From Coprinopsis marcescibilis (taxonomy: Eukaryota; Basidiomycota; Agaricomycetes; Agaricales; Psathyrellaceae): a DNA stretch of 64,000 nt. Where the stretch lies: NCBI GenBank assembly GCA_004369085.1, contig ML210228.1:12105-76104 (forward strand), read 5' to 3'. This document shows, piece by piece, positions 22,340 to 34,762 of the stretch (position 1 is its first letter; the number at the start of each line of letters is the position of its first letter). The translations under genes and the position numbers were made by a program. Below the pieces are notes generated by a model, which worked only from the letters and a program-made list of their open reading frames with translations, was not told the origin of the DNA and made no database searches.

Positions 22340-24880
22340 TCACCTTTTCCTCGTATTGGCGCGCTTAGCAAGCCTATACTCCGATTCCGAGGATCCATCA
22401 AGGTCTTCAGCATCAGCAACACGCTTGAGGCCTCCAGACAGCTCCTTGACGCCCCCCTCTCTGGTTTGTACATTCTTGGGGCTGTATACAAAGTCCCAGA
22501 TAGATTTAAGCTCACAGTCCTTCCCCGAAAGTAAAATCGCACAATGGGCGGCGGCAAAGTGGGTCCATATGGATTGATAGGCCGATTTATGGGATTTGTC
22601 GTCCGACCAGCGATGGCACCCTGGTTTTGCCACCTCATCCTGCCCTTGCTTCTCCAACGCCTCATAGTCCTCGCCGAGCACTGAAATGCAGTCCAATGCA
22701 TCGATCACTTCCTCTAGTCCATCATACCATCCCCATTCTTTTATTCGAGCTTTCAGATCGTCAACGCGTACGAACAAAAGACGTCGCTCTGTGATCGAAC
22801 CGTCCTTAAACAAGTTGTCGAAGCAAGCGCGCCATTGCGAGGCGTGTTTCTGGGTTATAGGTCCGTTGACTGCCCGCGGAATGAACGACAGCAAGAGCCA
22901 TACAAATAGCCAGACTAGGCCTTCCAGATCATGGTAGTAATGGAAATGGAAATTCTGGACCTGTGAAGTGCAATTCGTTGGAACAGCAGTCACGGCTTCG
23001 ACGACGGGTTCAGTCGTGTATCTGAATGGGTTAAGGGGTGCTGCGCGACGAGTGACGAGTTTGGGCTTGAAAAGGAGACGGCGTTCCCAAACTTCCGTCG
23101 CCATAAACTCAGGAGTTCCCTGAAAACGATGTTAGAAGGCGTGCGGAGATCGAGAGAGTTGCCATGCTGACCGGTATAGGGTCGTTCTCGGAAATCTTCT
23201 CGTATTCCTTGCAATACTCCAGATCAGATATCTTGGCGATCGCTGGCTGCCCCTCTTTCACGACGACGAGACGGTTTCCAAAACTGATGTCTCTGTGCAA
23301 GTAGCGGATCTCGCGGAAAACGTTGAGCCCTAAGGGTGTACACGGATAAGACTTGGAATCGTATAGAAAGCAGAAGGACTTACCGACGGCATACATAACA
23401 AGGCACTGGAGAGCGAGTCCGAAGCTATCGACCTCGTAGAACGCCTTGCATTTTTGGCAAAAACAACACCTCGGTGGATTCGGCGATGATATTTGAGCTC
23501 TAGATTTGGCTGTTGTTCGCCGCTACCATTTTTAAGGCCTGCGTCTGTAATAGGAACGCATATTCCGGATTTACGGGTGTTGGCGGACAGTTTGGGCGCG
23601 CGACTGGGTTTGTCGACACCGACGAGATCAATGTTCTTCGCGTTCTGTGGGCGGGCGGCTGTGATATCGTCTTGGTTTCCGATTTGAACGATACAGTCAC
23701 CAATGATTGTCAAGAAGAGATTCTGAACGATCTTCTCGCGAGTTTCATTTCCATCGGTGACCGGTGAGCTTTTGTCTACATCTTTTGCAGCTTTGAGGAT
23801 AGCATTTTGATTCTCCAACTCGGAAGGGATGTCATCATAGAGCCACACATCCTTGAGAGCGTGCTCTTCTTTATCCTCCTCGCGGTCTGTTATGAAGTTG
23901 CCGTCCTCATCTGCCAACCTGACAGTCCACACGCGGACCGCTCTTGAGTTCATGAACCACGCGATATCCTCAGCAATTGGGTTACCGATGGTCCGGTAAT
24001 ACTTATCATCGACCTGGTAGCGAAAAAAGACATCATTATCCTTCTCTAATTGCTTGACCGTTGGGTCAAACCCAAGTTGAGTCTTGTTGGCGAATGACAT
24101 ATATAGGAGCCAACGGATGAGGGCTTTGGGTTTCTAGTAATCAAAGGTGAGTACAATCTGGCAGGAGTTTCAAGAAGCCCAATAACACCTTGTTACAATC
24201 AAAAGGATCTGAGATGCATATGAAGCTGTGATTGAAATACCACAGCCTGGTCGAAGTTTGTTCAGTTGTCAGCCGTAAGTAAAGCGTCTACAAGGGTCGT
24301 TATCGAAGATTCCCGACGCCCCTTGAACCGTCAGCTTGTTATTCTGGAATAATGTTATCAGTAGGAGCTCATCCTCAGTAATAACGCGGGAAGTACCTAC
24401 AGCTGCCTCGTCTTTCTTGAGTTCGTATATACCGGCGTACTCGAATGCTCGCTTAGAATGTGGCAGAAGCTGCTGCTCCTGTATCCTCTGCTGGTACCAT
24501 CACCAAGGCAGGCTGGCCATCAGATGGTGGTCGATCAATGTGGTTGATTATAAAGGACACGGTGGCGTCCAGCTTGCTTGGGTGACTCTCCTGAGCCTTT
24601 TCGACAATGGCTTCGTAGATGTTGAATAGCGGGGAGCGCACGTCGTCTTCAAGGGTTATTGCTTCTGAGCCAGCTTTTTGGGCAAAGCGACCCAGCCATC
24701 TTCCTAGTTGAATACCGTCTCAGAATCCAGTCGTCTGAGAACCTTTGAAGCGATTTCATCCGAGCACACTTCGCTGTTTTTGTCGTGGGCCAGGAACGCA
24801 AGAAGCCATTCAATCAAAATTGAAGCACCGAATATTATTCATGTTTCTCTCCACTTTCCGTCGAGTGCATTGGAGACGAA
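22340..24880 (-). pseudogene. FunK1 protein kinase, copy 1, degenerate
   Basis: Same exon plan as the intact copy at 27577-30348. The 3' half is nearly complete: exon 4 (23329-23172) carries IRYLHRDISFGNR and KISDLEYCKEY, and exon 5 (23119-22340) runs from GTPEFMATEVWERRLLFKP to a normal end. The 5' half is broken. Exon 1 has an in-frame TAG at 24706-24704 and a frame change after the HPSKL region. Exon 2 lost one base near 24280, destroying FTYGMTIEK. Exon 3 lost one A in a homopolymer near 23452, before the CKAFYEV segment. Several independent lesions argue for a real pseudogene rather than sequencing error. It retains most of the catalytic loop but cannot make a full kinase. Confidence 0.85.
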
Positions 24881-25367
24881 AATCGTGAGAATGTTCAGAG
24901 GAATTATAATCTGCAGCCTATAAAAATATGAATATCTTGAGGAAATTCATTATACCCTCACAATGTCCTCGGCAACGACATGAAAGGGACTTTGAAAAAA
25001 TTCCATGGCGAATAAAATCATAATGGGATCAGCCTTTTCCTTTTCATGTTTCTGCATCCCTTCCGAAGATAGCAGTAAGTGTTGAGCCAACAGGAACATG
25101 GTGACCAATTAGGCTCTTGACATTATATTTGTTTTCTCGCCCAAACCCCCTGGAATATGAAGTAAATCTGGCCGATTTAATGACGACAATTCCCACATCA
25201 CACAATCCATGTTGGCAACCAAAACATGGCTCATTTCGCGCTGTGATGCAACTATTTAGGCGAACATTGTTTCCATTGGGTCCTACTCAAGCTGGTAGTG
25301 GTATGCATGAATAAATAAAAGGTAGCAGTCATAGGAATTGGACTAAAAGCAGCAGGTAAAACACCAA
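24881..25367. other. Spacer between FunK1 copies 1 and 2
   Basis: No coding signal. It lacks the promoter block seen upstream of the other FunK1 genes. Confidence 0.45.
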
Positions 25368-26994
25368 TCAGGCGACTGGCATAGCTTCAACACAACAGTA
25401 AAATAAGGGGAAACAGGTTTGCCGAATGTTCGCGCAACCAGTGTTAAACCTGGACAGGTCCTCCTTCGCCGGTATTGGCATGCTTAGCAGCCTTATATTA
25501 TCATCATCCTCATCGACCTCCTGCGCGGCAGTGCGCTTCCCTCCCACAACTGCATCGTTGCCGTTTATCTCTCTGCCCAACTCGGAGATACTACAAAGGG
25601 CGTCGGGAAGATCCCACATAGATTTTAACTTCCCTTGTTCAACATCGGAGATTGCATACACAGCCTCAGTAAAACTGGTTTGGAAGAACATGTAGGTTTC
25701 GGCAGTGAGCTTATCATCTGACCACAGGCGGCAGCCGTCTTTTCCATCGTCCTGTACAGTATTTTCCAAAGCCTAGTATGCATCGCACATGGCTGGGATG
25801 ACATCAAGGAGCTCGATAACAGGATTCAAGCCCTTGTACCAGCCCCAAGCCAGCATATCATTTTCAGGTCCTCGATATGCTTGTTATCGTCAAAGAATAG
25901 ATTCTTGCGGGGAGCCGGATTATCGTGGAATAGGGTATCAACCGCAAACACCATTTGTAGATCTCAGCCTTCGTTATGGTTCCTTTGAAGGAGGCCGGGA
26001 TAAGTGTCAATACGAACCATGAAAAAAGTCATACAAGGCCCTCGAGGTCGTGGTAGTAGTGACAGTGAAACAGCGGTGCATTTGGCTCCGATTTAGGTTT
26101 AGTCGCGACAGCTCGAGTATTTGCAATGCGGTCTGTTTTCTTCAAAAAGATCTTGCGCTTGGGAACCTGCGCTGCGCGAAGCCGAGCGCGTGGTCGGAAC
26201 ATAAGTTCTTGCACCCTAACCACCGTTGCCATAAATTCTTGAGTACCCTGTAAAGTAAAACTGAGAATTGTGCAAGAGGCTACTATAGCCAACGAAGAAC
26301 GCACCGTGATAGGATCATGTTCAGACAGCTTATCATAACGCTTGCAATATTCCAAATCAGAGATCTTTTCCGTAACTGATATCTCGATGTAGATACCCAA
26401 TTTCGCGATAGGCATTGAGGCCTGAAGGAACATGTCAGCGCTACGAATAACTGCTGGGGTACAACAGGGAGTTTACCCTCGGCATATGTGGCGATACATT
26501 CGAGTGCAAGGGGTAAGCTTTCAACCTCGTAGAATGGTGTGCATTCCTCGCGGAAGACAATACAGCGGTGGATGCGGGAATAGTGCTTGAGTTTAGGCTT
26601 AGCAGTTTGAACCTCCAGTTCCATTAGTCCAGGGTTCGGCCCTGGCTTCGTGGAGTGTTGCATGCTTGGATCGAACGGGGAGAGCGGGTGATCAGGGGAT
26701 TTCTCAGCGATATCGACCAGCTTTGCGTTGAGCGGGGGAGGAGCGGTAATGTCATCTCCATCGACTTCGACAATCCAATCATGGGCTCCAGCCTGTTGCC
26801 AGATACTGTGATGGCCTTCTCGATGATGGAGTCGTAGATCCTGTTCAGGGTTCCGTACACATCGTCTTCCTTGTGACGTGGACAACCTCTGAAACAGTGT
26901 CCTGTGACCATTTCTCGTTGCTGTTGGCGCACAGGAATGCGGTAAACCAGTCGGAAATCAGACACGAAAATGTGTGATCCTTCACGTTGTCCAT
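25368..26994 (-). pseudogene. FunK1 protein kinase, copy 2, internally deleted
   Basis: Starts near MDNVKDHTFSC (26994), which corresponds to the N-terminal region of copy 3. The segment EDDVYGTLNRIYDSIIEK is followed almost directly by WIVEVDGDDIT, which in copy 3 lies about 300 residues later. Exon 2 and the first part of exon 3, including FGASQLFYNDPRRRFTYG, are therefore missing. The HRD catalytic-loop exon is degraded, although KISDLEYCKRYDKLSEHDP survives. In the last exon LEGLV is followed by TGA (26031-26029) where other copies have Trp. Further frame changes occur to 25368. A non-functional relic. Confidence 0.85.
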
Positions 26995-27048
26995 TGGAAG
27001 ATCACGTTGTCTGTCGAGTTCAATATTTGCGCTGCCCAGTATTTGGAC

Positions 27049-27104
27049 GAGGACAAAAGTATTATAGAATATAAACTCAAGCCGGGTTGTGGTCGAGGTC
27101 CAAG
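27049..27104 (-). promoter_or_regulatory. Conserved FunK1 upstream block (copy 2)
   Basis: Shares gaggacaa, caagccg and aggtccaag, in the same order and similar spacing, with 30469-30516 and 46195-46243. It sits about 55-110 bp upstream of the copy-2 ATG. Confidence 0.6.
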
Positions 27105-27576
27105 CTATGTACGCGCCGGTGGTGGCAGGCGCCAGCCCCTTGTGCAATCAAACAATCAAATCAAACAAGCGATCGTGACACCCCATCAATCCATCATGGC
27201 ATGCGGAGTAACTGTCACATTGTCAGAGCTGCTACATACATTGTCGAAGTCGGAACTTCTGCTGCATTGCAGTGGCTCGCAGTCTCAGGCTGTCGCACTG
27301 AAATGACACTTCAAACGAGTGTGAACCTAAAGCCGCGAGCGATACATACTTTGGCTCGAACCTCCGGGCGAATCCGACAGATACTGATTCAAGGGTTCTA
27401 ATATGAGCAACACATAGATATATGAACATGAAGAAGATGTCAGTAGCAAGATGACAGGCAGACAAATTATAGTAGGCATGATAGCAAGGTGAAGTAGAGA
27501 AGAACAGGTAGAATGTAAATGCATTTGTCGCATATGTAGAGTAATGCGTGGATCAGATCCACTGATGGTGGTAAGG

Positions 27577-30348
27577 TCATCCTTCCCTCGTATTGGCACG
27601 CTTAGCAGGCCTATACTCCGATTTTTCTTCCTCGGATACATCGAGGCCCTCAACATCAGCGATACGCTTGAGGCCTCCAGACAGCCCTTTGACGCCCCCC
27701 TTTCTGGTTTGTACATTCTTGGGGCTGTATACAAAGTCCCGGACAGATTTAAGTTCACAGTCCTTCCCCGAAAGTAAAATCGCACGATGGGCCCTCGCAA
27801 AGTGGGTCCAGACGGATTGATACGCGGACAACCGAAACTTGTCGTCCGACCAGCGATGACAGTCCGTTCCTTGCACCTCGTCCTGCCACTGCTTCTCCAG
27901 TGCCTTATAATCCTCGACCAGCTTTGGGATGCAGTCCAAGGCGTCGATCACTTGGTGTAACCCATCGTACCATCCCCAACTCTTGATGGTATCCTTGAGT
28001 TTGCCGACTTGTGCGAGCATCAGACGCTGGCGCCCTGCGATCGAACCGTTCTGAAAGAGACTGTTGAAGTAGCCGCGCCATTCGGAGATATCCTGCTGTT
28101 TAGGAGTTTCGATAAAGGACTGTGGAATGAAGGACAGCAAGAGCCAGACGAAGAGCCAGACGACCCCCTCCAAGTCATGGTAGTAGTGAAAATGAAAACT
28201 CTGGGATTGAAGCGTGCGACCATTCTTTGAAGGGACCAAAGACACACGGCTGGGTTCGGCGATGGGGTCCTTCTGCATCATGTATGCAAATGGGTTAAGG
28301 ACTATAGGCTCGTCGGTCATGTCGGGGGCGGGCGTGAAAAGGAGGTCGCGTAACCTAACCTCCGTCGCCATAAACTCAGGGGTGCCCTGCAACGACAGTC
28401 AATTAAGGCATGTATTGGAGTGTTACAGTACAGACCGTGGTGGGATCGTGTTCAGAAATTTGGTTGTATTTCTTGCAATATTCTAGATCAGATATCTTCG
28501 GGACCGCTGGCTGACCCGCCTTTACAAAGACAAGACAGTTTCCGAAACTGATGTCCCTGTGCAGGTAGCCGATCTCGCGGAAGGTATTGAGTGCTAAGAA
28601 TCAGGATATGCACGCGTCAGATTCAAGATTGCCATCCGGAAATAGGGGGACACGTACCAAAAGCGTACGTAACAAGGCAGTGAAGACCAAGTTCTAAATT
28701 GCCGACCTCGTAGAAAGGTTTGCATTTTTCACGAAATACGATCCTTCGATGAATACGGCGATGATGTTTGAGATACACATCGGGCTCCTGTTCGTCGCCG
28801 CCATTTTTCGACCTCACGTCGGGATTAGGAGCGCTCATTTCGGATTGACGGATACTGGCGGACGCTTTCGACGCTCGATCTAGAACTTCATCGACATCGT
28901 CGATGAGATTAATGTTTGTCGCGTTGGCTGGGCGAACGGCTGTGATGTCGTCTTCGTTTCCGATTTGGACGATACAGTCGCCCATGATTGTCAAGAAGAG
29001 ATTGTTAATGATCTTCTCCCGAGTTTCATTTCCGTCGCTGACCGGTGAGCTTGTGTCTAGATCTTTTGCAGCTTTGAGGATCGCATTTTGATTCTCTAGT
29101 TCGCCAGGAATGTCATCATAGAGCCACACGTCCTTGAGAACGTGCTCTTCTTTTTCCTCCTCGCGGTCTTCTATGAAGTTGCCGTCCACATCGGACAACC
29201 TGACAGTCCACACGCGGACCGCTCGCGAATTCATGAGCCACGCGCTATCTTCAGCAATTGGGTTACCGATGGTCCGGTAATATTTATCATTGACCTGGTA
29301 GCGAAAAAAGACTTCCTTATCCTTCTCTAATCGCTTGACCGTTGGGTCAAACCCGAGTTGTGTCTCGTTGGCGAAGGTCATGTATAGGAACCATCGGATG
29401 AGCGCTTCGGGGTTCTGATGACCAAAGGTCAGTCCAGCACAAAAGAGACAAGGCAACTATTCGCACCTCGTTGCAGTCGAAAGGATCAGTCGTGCAAATA
29501 AAGCTATGATTGAAAAACCAAAGCCTAGTCGAGGTTTTTTCGATTGTCATTCCGTAGGTAAAGCGGCGACGAGGATCATTGTAGAACAGTTGCGATGCAC
29601 CAAATACCATCTGCTTATTGTTCTGAGTTATCATCGTCAGTAAGCGTTCATTCGTGACGAGTTTGGCACGGATAGCACTTACATCTTCTCTCGCGGCTTC
29701 GTCTTTCTTGAATTCGTAAATTCCAGCGCACTCTGACGCACGCTTTGAGACTGGAAGGAGTTTCTGCTCTTGATCTTGCTCACGCTCAGCAATACGGGAG
29801 CTCCGACGAACGCCACTAATATCTGCTGGGACCATCACTAAGCTGGACTGGCCATCGGGTCGTGTATCATTGCTTTGGACATCGAATTGTGGCCGATCAT
29901 TCGGGGTGGTTCGGAAAGACGTAGTGGCAACCAGCTTGCTAGGGTGAATCTCTTGGGCTTTCTTGACAATGGCCTTGTAGATGCTGTCCAGCGTGGAGTA
30001 CACGTCATTTTCGTGGCCAATTGGCTTCTCAGCAAGCTTTTCGGACAAGGCGACCCAGCCGTCGTCCTCGTTGAACACCTCCGAATCCAGTTGTCTCAGA
30101 ACCTTTGAAGCTGTTTCATCAGACCATACTTCGCTGTTCTCGTCGTCGGCGAGGAAGGCGAGAAACCATTCGTCCGAAGGACACGAGAAGGTGTGCTTCC
30201 TCACGTTGTCCATGCGAAGATCGCGTTGCTTGGGGAGAGTAAGAAGCTTAGCGTTGATATTCGCGCTCAAGCTGGGGGCTTTGCGAGGGGTCGCTCCGTT
30301 GGACTGGTAACCTTTGCTATTCGCTGGACGAGGCTGAGATCTAGACAT
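27577..30348 (-). CDS. FunK1 fungal-type protein kinase, copy 3, intact
   Basis: Exons 30348-29683, 29622-29467, 29414-28658, 28593-28436 and 28386-27577 give 848 residues with no lesion. Residues 1-~220 are a family-specific N-terminus (HTFSCPSDEWFLAFL, VYSTLDSIYKAIVKKAQE). Kinase-like sequence runs from about 226 (FGASQLFYNDPRRRFTYGM) with RAVRVWTVR and RIHRRIVFREKCKPFYEV. The catalytic loop is YLHRDISFGN (~536-545). The metal-binding DFG is replaced by DLE in KISDLEYC, as is usual in this family. GTPEFMATE follows, then HYHDLEGVVWLFVWLLLSFIP and a C-terminus ending in a basic tail. FunK1 (Pkinase_fungal) kinases are expanded in basidiomycetes; substrates are unknown. Intron 29623-29682 is 60 bp and stop-free. 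Confidence 0.92.
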
Positions 30349-30468
30349 GGCAAGGAAGACGAATATGGGAAACCTACCTGGCCTGTCTCGTCGACTTTAT
30401 AGCCAACTGTTGATTGCCACCGAGTACGCGAGGTCGGAAAGATGCCACGAAAAGCCCAGTATTTGGAC

Positions 30469-30516
30469 GAGGACAATACAAAATCAGTTCAAGCCGCGTC
30501 GTGGTCAAGGTCCAAG
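30469..30516 (-). promoter_or_regulatory. Conserved FunK1 upstream block (copy 3)
   Basis: Lies 121-168 bp upstream of the ATG at 30348. On the gene strand it begins CTTGGACCTTGACCACG and ends TTGTCCTC. The same elements occur upstream of copies 2 and 4. Confidence 0.65.
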
Positions 30517-30630
30517 ATCAACACGCGTCTGCCCCTTTGTGCCAATCAAACAAGCGTGACCGTGACGCGCCATGCGTCACAAATTGATTGCCTGATGCCA
30601 AGGTCAGAATCGCCACTTCTGCCACTGCCA

Positions 30631-30656
30631 TGCAGTGGCTCGCAGTCTCAGGCTGT
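30631..30656 (-). promoter_or_regulatory. 26-bp box shared exactly with 27268-27293
   Basis: Begins tgcagtggctcgcag and is identical over 26 bases at both sites. A second shared stretch, cacttcaaacgagt, follows (27307-27320 and near 30682). Both lie upstream of FunK1 copies 2 and 3, so the tandem duplication carried the distal promoter. Confidence 0.6.
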
Positions 30657-31261
30657 TGCTATAGGAGAAGTGGAAATATTCCACTTCAAACGAGTCAAAC
30701 CTTCCGACAGCTATGGAAAATAAGATGGTGTAAGGCAGCTGCTTACATATGCATATGATTACCGTAGCACGCACGTTTCCGTCTCTTCTCCTTTGCCTTT
30801 ATCCTCTTTGTTCATATCGTCCGCCAATAAACGTCGTTTCAAGTATGGTGCTTGTCGCTCTGTTGGAGTGAGGACCTCGGTCTTACAGATGGAGCGAATA
30901 CTTGATAGCAGGGTGTGAACTTGAAGCCTTGAACGATGATACTTGGACCTTATGAGTATACTAATAGTACGCAGAGTCAAACTCGTCTTTCACAGAAGCT
31001 GCAAGTCATGGTGCCCTTCAAGAGCCTTTCCGATTCATCGCTGGCCGAAGCGAGACTTCCAAAGATTCATCTGACTACTCAGCTACCAGTGACAATATCA
31101 TCATAACTGCCACTAACAGGTGCCCATTAGATCCTATGTTACTACATGTCGTTCAAATGCTTTGCAAGCATCCAAAGTACACACAAAAGCAAAAGGTGGA
31201 CTAAAAAAACTCATAAACAGCCCGACTTGCTGCATCACGCCAGCAAACCCTGGGCAGCTCC
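30657..31261. other. Intergenic, no gene supported
   Basis: Distal promoter of FunK1 copy 3 and 3' flank of the small secreted-protein relic. Confidence 0.45.
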
Positions 31262-31907
31262 TTACAATGGCTCCACGACCTCCGTGACATCCTCTTTCTT
31301 TTCCAACGCCTCCAAGCCTTCGTCCCCCTTCCCAACACGAATCTTCCAGACGCTAAGCTTCCCTGTCACCCCATTGGCAACACCATAGCTATCAGGCCTC
31401 CTTCACTGCATATCTTTACGCTTCTCGCCCGGTTCAGTCACCTTCCCAGTATTGCTAACAAGCGCCGAAGGAGCAGGCTTCTCCTCCTTCTCCCCCTCCA
31501 ACCAATATCCAGAATGCGCTACAGAGCCAAAACCAACATCAAAGGCGGTAAGTACAGGTACAAATCGAACATCAAAACTCGACCATCGAGCATCACAGAA
31601 ATACCAACGCACCAGAGAACAGAGGGACGATACACGCATCCCCAAAGACGCCATCCCAGCCTTCCACCGTGAACACGCAGTTCTCCTCCTCGAATGCGTA
31701 CACGGCGCCCACGCCTTCTGCTATGGTGGTCTTGACCGAGGCTGCTGCGTCGGGTCCCGTACAGCAGGCCTCCGGCGGGAGGTCGGTGCAGACGAGGAAG
31801 CGCCCTGTACAGTTGTTGGTGTCGTACAAGCGTATGTCCACAGATGCTCGCGCGGTGCTGCTCAGCGTGAGTAGCGCTAGAGCCACATGGGTAGTCGTCA
31901 GTCTGAT
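31262..31907 (-). pseudogene. Small secreted cysteine-rich protein, decayed tandem copy
   Basis: Close paralogue of 32674-33440. Exon 1 (31907-31613) reads IRLYDTNNCTGRFLVCTDL, then CCTGPDAAASVK and FEEENCVFTVEGWDG. Exon 2 starts at 31518 with AHSGYWLEGE. Where the paralogue starts with ATG this copy has ATC (31907-31905), and no other ATG opens the signal-peptide frame. A TGA at 31405-31403 interrupts the frame where the paralogue has TGC; beyond it the frame stays open and homologous (RRPDSYGVANGVTGKL) to TAA at 31262. Two lesions at conserved positions point to recent inactivation. Confidence 0.75.
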
Positions 31908-32673
31908 TGTCGGTCAACAGCAAGAATGGGAGAGCGTAAGATTAGGAATAGCGTAGTGGACAAGAAGGGGAATATTGGGGCTCGCCAACTGGTACTGGGT
32001 TGAGCCTAATCAGAGTAACTAACAATGCCCTTTTTATATGCACAAGACGGTGGGCGTCGCAGTCGTAACGAAGACCACGGGTTCACACCACCTTTCAATT
32101 ACCGACACAAGGGCACAGGCGGTGTTCATTGTATACCTCATTTTCCTCACTGCATTCGTTGAACCCACAAAACCTGCCAGGCCTACTAGCTCAAAAGGGC
32201 TGCATACACACGCACACGCGTCCAGTCCACTGGGATCCTATATCCCGACGTGGTGGTAGACGGCGCTCCCACAGCGTCAACGAGGGTCCACTAGACAGTA
32301 ATCGCCATACCCTTTAACTTATCCCACCTCCATAAAGCTAAACTGGGACTCGAAGCTCAAATGTTCGTCCACCCCAGTCCAAATATAGGCCGCAACTTGG
32401 ACTGTTGTCATCACTCATGGGCGTCTAAGCTATGTCCGTGCGATTTCCATGATATCATGCAACTGATAGATCGCTCTTACAAACGGTATAGCCCTATGCC
32501 TAGGCGCTGCGCGTACACTATCATTATTCCACAAAGTCCGAGAACTACAAACCAACCAACCGTCAGCCCAACGCCCACACCACTCAAACACAATCCATCT
32601 CACCTAAACCCGTACCTCCCTCCCACAACACCACAGCCACACCCTTTATAAACTACCCCCCGGCACCCAAGAC
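31908..32673. other. Intergenic between the tandem secreted-protein copies
   Basis: No open frame with coding character, no repeat of note. Confidence 0.5.
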
Positions 32674-33440
32674 TCACGCCGGCAACGACTGCGCAATCCC
32701 CGTCAAAAGCGCATCATCCTTCTTCCCAAACGCCTCGAGGATCGTCACCCGCTGCGCAGCGGGGATCTTGCGAACGACGACCGCACCCGTCGCTTTATCC
32801 ACAACGCCAAAGCTATCGGGTTGCCTGCACGTCTCCTCTTTGCGCCTCTGGCCTGGGTTGGGCGGGGCGGGGACCTTGCTGGTGTTGCCGGCGCTCTGTC
32901 GTATTTGGCGGCGGCGGCGGGGGGCAGGATCTTCTTCCTCGAGCCAGAAGCCCGAATGAGCTAAAGGGAGATATAAGCATAAGCACAAACAAATTGCAGA
33001 CACTGCAAATCCCCCCAAACCACCAAAAGCCTACGATGGACAATGCGCCAAACGGGATAAAACGCTCAGACATCATCGGCCCAGGTTCGCGCCCTCCACA
33101 CGCAAATTCAAGCCTACATCAAATAACAAATCCCAAAGCTAAACCGCAACTCACCAATAAATTCAGGCACGATACACCCATCCGCAAACGCCCCATCCCA
33201 GTTCTCCGTGATCTCGCACTCCTCCTCCTCGAGCGCGTACACTGCAAAGACGCCCGTGGGCGTGCTGGCCTTGACGGACGCGGCCGGCTCGGGGCCCGTG
33301 CAGCAAAAGTTGGGGGGTAGGCCGGTGCAGACGAGGAAGGCCCCCGTGCAGTCGTCGGCGTCGTAGAACCGGAGGTCGACTGCGCGCACGGTGGCGAGGG
33401 TGAGGAGCGCGGATGATACGAATGCTGTTGTTAGCTTCAT
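32674..33440 (-). CDS. Small secreted cysteine-rich protein
   Basis: Two exons, 33440-33155 and 32960-32674, give 190 residues. A signal peptide (MKLTTAFVSSALLTLATVRA) leads into VDLRFYDADDCTGAFLVC and CCTGPEPAASVK. The body holds EEEECEITENWDGAF and DGCIVPEFI. The second exon reads AHSGFWLEEED, then a basic stretch (RRRRQIRQ) that could be a processing site, and a tail ending GIAQSLPA. Six or more cysteines in the first half suggest disulphides, so an extracellular protein. I recognise no Pfam family. Small secreted proteins of this type in agaricomycetes are often effector-like or wall-associated, which is inference only. Confidence 0.75.
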
Positions 33441-34762
33441 TTCGGCGCTAGTTGGTGGGCGGAGGTGGTTGGTTAGATACTAGTCGTTGTTGGTTGGACG
33501 TTTGGATAGGTAGATAGGTAGATAGATAGGGGAGGGGAACTCGGGGAAGGGAAGGGAGGGAAGGAAGAGAGCCTGAGGAGGGAGGAGAACAACTCGGAGC
33601 TCAGGTGAGCGCTGATTCGACAGAGGTCCTTTTATACATAAAGCGCAGTGGCATAATAAGTAAGTACATAACATCATGATCAGAAAGCGAACAATGGGGA
33701 TGGGGCGCCCGACATCGCGTGTCCAAGATGATCAGGCCGACAAGATGCACAGCAACAGGAATCATGACAGCATCCGTGTTCCTTAAATATAAATGCTCTT
33801 GGGATGGGTGCGGATTCTGTGGCGCGGTGCCATACTCCCAACCTGACCCCAGCCTCAGAGGCAGCGGAGACAGGTCACGGCGAGAGTACAAAACCTCCAA
33901 GAACCCTGACCTTCCTGACTGAGAAAACACAAAAAAACACGCCGGAATCGCAGACCTATCCATGCCTACAGACAAAGATGCTGATACCGAAACCACGATA
34001 ACATTCACGATAACCAACCAAAACAAGGTCATCCCCATCCCATCCCATCCATCTCCATCTCCCGCTCAAGTCAAAAGATACCACAATTACCAAGTTAACC
34101 AGCTGACCTCCAACACGCATGGTCCCGTCAACGTCCCTCTCCATACTGAGCCAGCGCCGTAATCATCTAACCCAAACGCCTCTGACAATCATCGATCCCT
34201 GCAAACCGCGAACCCGACGGAACAGTCCAACAGTCCAGAGCGCGAGAAGCATCACCCATATACACCACAAATACAATAAATACCAATACCATTCAACCGG
34301 GCCACCGGAGGTTCTTTGCAGAATGAACATAAACTTGACCAACTGTCCAACACTTAAGGACGTTGACCGTTGCGAATTTTGGCAGCTGACAGCCATAACG
34401 CGCGCATATCTATAAACCTGGCCATCTGTCCAACACTGACCGTCGAACGTCGAACGCGGCAAGTTGGCAGATGCTCTAACTCTAAGGGGCCACCTGTCTG
34501 GTTATCAGATAAAGATAAGCGAGATTGACTGAGTTACAACTGGCGGCCTCGAGGAGCAATGAAAGTATCGCATCGCATAACCTTGTGCAAGATGCATGCC
34601 GCATACAAGCATAATCGATACTCCGCCCTCCTCGCGGTACCAACCACACCATACCACCCACCCCGCTGAATCCCACACACCAAAACAAAATAAATCCCCT
34701 TGTTATTCACCATTTTTAAGTACCGTAACAGCCACAGTACATCACTCCCTAAGCTCATATCC
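33441..34762. other. Intergenic, no gene supported
   Basis: A short taggta/gata tract lies at about 33506-33532. No gene or RNA seen in about 1.3 kb. Confidence 0.5.
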
